Source of the DNA: UBA7236 sp036734545
Lineage (GTDB): Bacteria > Bacteroidota > Bacteroidia > Chitinophagales > BACL12
DNA length: 64,000 nucleotides
Direction of reading: 5' to 3'
Assembly (NCBI GenBank): GCA_036734545.1
Contig: DAIMYJ010000001.1
Coordinates: 1-64,000, forward strand
How positions within the stretch are numbered: position 1 is the stretch's first letter; each line of letters starts with the position of its first letter. Of this stretch, positions 61,494 through 64,000 are shown piece by piece. The notes under the pieces are model-generated. The model was not told the origin of the DNA and did not search any database. It saw only the letters and a program-made list of their open reading frames with translations. The position numbers and the translations under genes were made by a program.

Positions 61494-62509
61494 TAGACCT
61501 GCGAAGTGATACTGTTACCCGCCCCACCGAGGCCATGCGCAAAGCTATGTTCGATGCGGCTGTAGGCGATGATGTATTTGGCGAGGATCCGAGTGTATTC
61601 GCACTGGAGGAAAAGATATGCCGTTTATTCGGCACGGAGGCTGCGGTATTCACGCCAACAGCCACGATGTCGAATCAGATCGCCATCAAGCTCCACACGC
61701 AACCGCTCGATGAGATCATTTGCGACCGAACCTCACACATCTATAATTACGAAGTGGGCGGTTATGCTTTTCACTCCGGCTGTTCGATACGATATATCCA
61801 GGGCGACCGCGGTGTATTCACGGCAGAGGATGTTTTGCGCAACATCAATCCTGATGACGTGCACAAGCCGATAACGCGCTTGGTGAATATTGAGAATACG
61901 GTGAATCGCGGCGGCGGACGTATTTATCCGCAGGAAACGCTGGAGGAGATCAGCACGCTCTGCAGAAGTCGCGGCTTGCGTGTGCATCTGGACGGTTCGC
62001 GGTTATTCAACGCGATCGTGGCCTCCGGGACACCGGCCGATGTCTACGGTCGTTTATGCGAAACCATTACCCTGTGTTTCAGCAAGGGTTTGGGATGTCC
62101 TGCCGGCTCCATACTCACCGGTAAACGTGAGCATATGGCGCAGGCCCGGCGTATCCGAAAGGTGATGGGTGGCGGCATGCGTCAGTCCGGCGTGCTCGCT
62201 TCGGCAGCGTTGTATGCCTTAGACCATCATGTAAGCCGTTTGGCGGATGACCATGCACTGGCTGCAGCAATAGGCAATGTATTAGCCGAGCTGGCCTATG
62301 TGAGCGAGGTATTGCCCGTGGAGACGAACATTGTGATCTTCAGACTGGCTGGACACATCGACGATCAGGCCTTTATCACCCATCTGGCGGAACATGCCGT
62401 GCATGCGTTCGCGATCGGTGATAACTGGGTGCGGTTTGTGACACACCTCGACATCTCCGAAGATATGCGCACGCCGATCACGGAAGCCCTGAGGTCTTTC
62501 AGGGGTTGA
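61490..62509 (+). CDS. ltaE: Low-specificity L-threonine aldolase
   Basis: PLP enzyme cleaving threonine/allo-threonine to glycine and acetaldehyde. 339 aa, start overlapping the rhomboid stop (ATGA). Start signature MIDLRSDTVTRPT, PLP-binding residues HIYNYEVGG and HLDGSRLFNA, PLP Lys199 in CFSKGLGCPAGS, and the RKVMGGGMRQSG motif, all typical of the beta-eliminating lyase/threonine aldolase family. The third gene of the rlmH run, likely cotranscribed. Confidence 0.95.
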   Translation: MIDLRSDTVTRPTEAMRKAMFDAAVGDDVFGEDPSVFALEEKICRLFGTEAAVFTPTATMSNQIAIKLHTQPLDEIICDRTSHIYNYEVGGYAFHSGCSIRYIQGDRGVFTAEDVLRNINPDDVHKPITRLVNIENTVNRGGGRIYPQETLEEISTLCRSRGLRVHLDGSRLFNAIVASGTPADVYGRLCETITLCFSKGLGCPAGSILTGKREHMAQARRIRKVMGGGMRQSGVLASAALYALDHHVSRLADDHALAAAIGNVLAELAYVSEVLPVETNIVIFRLAGHIDDQAFITHLAEHAVHAFAIGDNWVRFVTHLDISEDMRTPITEALRSFRG

Positions 62510-62511
62510 TC

Positions 62512-63003
62512 TTAGCCGATCAGATTTTGCAGAATGGAGTTGATGGTGCGGTTGCTCTTATTGTTACCGCCCAGCAGACCGGTGAGTGATTGCAGGACAC
62601 CGCCGCCTTTGCCGTTCAATGCGCTGAGTGCTTCATTGATGTTCAGTCCGCCGTGCTGTGCCGTCTTCACTTTTGCATTCAGCATATTCAGGATGATGGG
62701 CAGGGCTGTGGTGGTGAGTTTCTCCGCCGCATCGGCCGAAATATTGAGCCGGCTTTGCAATTGGGTCTTTACGGGCGTTTGAATACGTTGGACCACATCG
62801 TGGTCTTGTGCAGTCTCGGCACCCGACAACATCTCGCGGAGTGCATAGATATTGCCTTTCCGTGCCTGTTGCATGATGGTATTCACGACGGTCTGGGAGG
62901 TAACGGAAGACACCTCTCGACTATCGAGATCGATGAGTTCCGGGATACCCCGGCCAATTCCCTGCAGATGCTCTTCTGCGAGGCTTAGCAATTGAGTAAG
63001 CAT
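62512..63003 (-). CDS. DUF937/YidB-like protein
   Basis: Cytosolic 163-aa protein without signal or membrane helices. Helical with a Gly-rich end: LTTTALPIILNMLNAKV, then LSALNGKGGGVLQSLTGLLGG-type residues. The helix ending ALPIILNML followed by a Gly-rich loop is the pattern of DUF937/YidB proteins. Function unknown. Convergent with the threonine aldolase gene, 2 bp apart. Confidence 0.72.
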   Translation of the reverse strand: MLTQLLSLAEEHLQGIGRGIPELIDLDSREVSSVTSQTVVNTIMQQARKGNIYALREMLSGAETAQDHDVVQRIQTPVKTQLQSRLNISADAAEKLTTTALPIILNMLNAKVKTAQHGGLNINEALSALNGKGGGVLQSLTGLLGGNNKSNRTINSILQNLIG

Positions 63004-63097
63004 GATCGTTCGGGTTAAGGGTGTTTGGTAAATCTAACCCATAAACGCGAATCATCCAAATCCGGCGTATGTCGGGTGGATCACGGTCGTGTCACAA

Positions 63098-64000
63098 TTA
63101 TTTGCGCATCATCCGCTCTTCGAACCAGAACTGTTTGGTATCCAGCCTGAAGGTGCGGGCATCGACGCCGGGGATGAAGGTTTGCTGCCATTCCGTTCCG
63201 GGGTTGCACCATACCCAGGCACCGTCGGCGTTGGCGAAGCGGAGGGGCATGTTAAAGCCTTCGACATCGGCCACCCAGCGGTATTCGAATTGTACCCCGC
63301 CGTTCTCTTCCCGGAGCCGGTATTCCAGCTTCGGCAGATCGGCATGGCGCAGATATTGGTCGAACACCTTGGAGAAGTCCTTCCCTGCCTTGCGGGAGAT
63401 GTATTGTTCGATCTGCTGGGTTGTAACGGTTTGCATGCCGAAATCCTTCTGTATGCCTCTGATGATGCTCCACCACAAGGCATCGTTATCTGTAAGGGTG
63501 CGCAGCATGTGCAGCATGACGGCTCCTTTCTGATACATATCGCCGCTGCCTTCGTTGTTCACGCCATAGTCGCCGATGATGGGGCGGTCGTTAGACACCA
63601 TACGGCGCATGGCTTTCACGTAGTCATCGGCAGTTTTACGGCCGTGCATACATTCCACGTATATCGCCTCGGAGTAGGTACAGAATCCTTCATGGATCCA
63701 CATATCTGCGAGGTCCTGCATGCTCACGTGGTTGCCCCACCACTCGTGGCCGGTCTCGTGGATGATGATATAGTCGAAGTCCAGGCCTATGCCGGAGAAG
63801 TCAAATCCGGCGTATCCGGTCTTGTATCGGTTACCGTAGGCTATCGCGCCCTGGTGTTCCATGCCGAGGTAAGGTGTTTCCACGAGGGCAAAGCCATCGT
63901 TTTTGAACGGGTAAGGGCCGAGGAACTGTTCAAAGCAGGTAAGCATAGGTTTCACCTGCGTGAATTGTTTGCGTGCGCGGTCCAGGTTGTATTCCATCAC
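63098..64000 (-). CDS. M1-family aminopeptidase, C-terminal part (5' partial)
   Basis: Zinc aminopeptidase; 300 residues in the window, with the N-terminal part beyond the right edge. Substrate-binding GMEHQGAIAYG (GxMEN variant with H), zinc motif HETGHEWWGNH with the third ligand Glu in IHEGFCTYSE 18 residues on, and the proton-donor Tyr region MYQKGAVMLHML. After the catalytic domain a C-terminal part (about 230-300) of beta type follows, with no ERAP-type helical domain, so it belongs to the shorter M1 proteins. All active-site residues are present. Confidence 0.93.
   Translation of the reverse strand: MMEYNLDRARKQFTQVKPMLTCFEQFLGPYPFKNDGFALVETPYLGMEHQGAIAYGNRYKTGYAGFDFSGIGLDFDYIIIHETGHEWWGNHVSMQDLADMWIHEGFCTYSEAIYVECMHGRKTADDYVKAMRRMVSNDRPIIGDYGVNNEGSGDMYQKGAVMLHMLRTLTDNDALWWSIIRGIQKDFGMQTVTTQQIEQYISRKAGKDFSKVFDQYLRHADLPKLEYRLREENGGVQFEYRWVADVEGFNMPLRFANADGAWVWCNPGTEWQQTFIPGVDARTFRLDTKQFWFEERMMRK

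Overview
The window is chromosomal DNA from a member of the Bacteroidota, probably an uncultured or draft-assembled one, because a run of exactly 100 Ns (8775-8874) interrupts a gene. The assignment rests on several signs: type A and type B C-terminal sorting domains of the type IX secretion system (T9SS), DUF5686 and DUF4294 proteins, Bacteroidota-style TAnnTTTG promoter elements, a SecG/LptE/sigma-54 regulator/MiaB block, and a signal peptidase I with an added N-terminal membrane domain. Base composition is near 50% GC by eye, and I cannot name the order with confidence. I found no rRNA, tRNA, CRISPR array, transposase, phage gene or replication origin.

Left part (1-20 kb): a hybrid histidine kinase with receiver and Hpt domains (cut by the window edge) faces a sigma-54-type response regulator. 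Two giant tandem paralogous T9SS cell-surface proteins follow (about 1760+ and 1828 aa). They are built from alternating CARDB-like, jelly-roll-like and glutamine-amidotransferase-like modules, and the assembly gap lies between them. Endonuclease III and a tandem pair of beta-propeller/OmpA proteins come next; apart from the N-terminal domain, the pair follows the domain order of the T9SS component PorE.

Middle part (20-39 kb): a run of housekeeping and envelope genes. These are branched-chain aminotransferase, an unknown protein coupled to the RdgB/HAM1 pyrophosphatase, an ECF sigma factor overlapping an unusual membrane-anchored outer-membrane-barrel protein, a DUF5686 protein and an SGNH-like secreted protein. 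A minus-strand stretch then carries a small membrane protein, a CNT nucleoside transporter, the CrcB fluoride channel, a bifunctional nuclease-domain protein and EtfA/EtfB. TPR protein, TilS, malate dehydrogenase, a retropepsin-like protein and two secreted zincin proteases complete this part.

Right part (39-64 kb): two paralogous type B T9SS substrates behind a small secreted protein, an RND-type exporter, a lipoprotein, and a Tat-exported multicopper-oxidase-fold protein that has lost most copper ligands and resembles FtsP/SufI. A CapA-like phosphoesterase and a DUF4294 protein follow. Next is the overlapping miaB / sigma-54 activator / lptE / unknown / secG cluster. The window closes with a GT-C-like membrane protein, LepB, a lipoprotein, a small c-type cytochrome, RlmH, a rhomboid protease, a threonine aldolase, a DUF937-like protein and the C-terminal half of an M1 aminopeptidase.

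The common theme is export and envelope construction (T9SS cargo, PorE-like proteins, LptE, SecG, LepB, Tat cargo, an envelope-sensing sigma factor) set among core metabolic and RNA-modification genes. The strongest leads are the sigma factor/outer-membrane-barrel fusion, the repeating module of the giant surface proteins, the copper-less FtsP-like protein and the PorE-like tandem pair.
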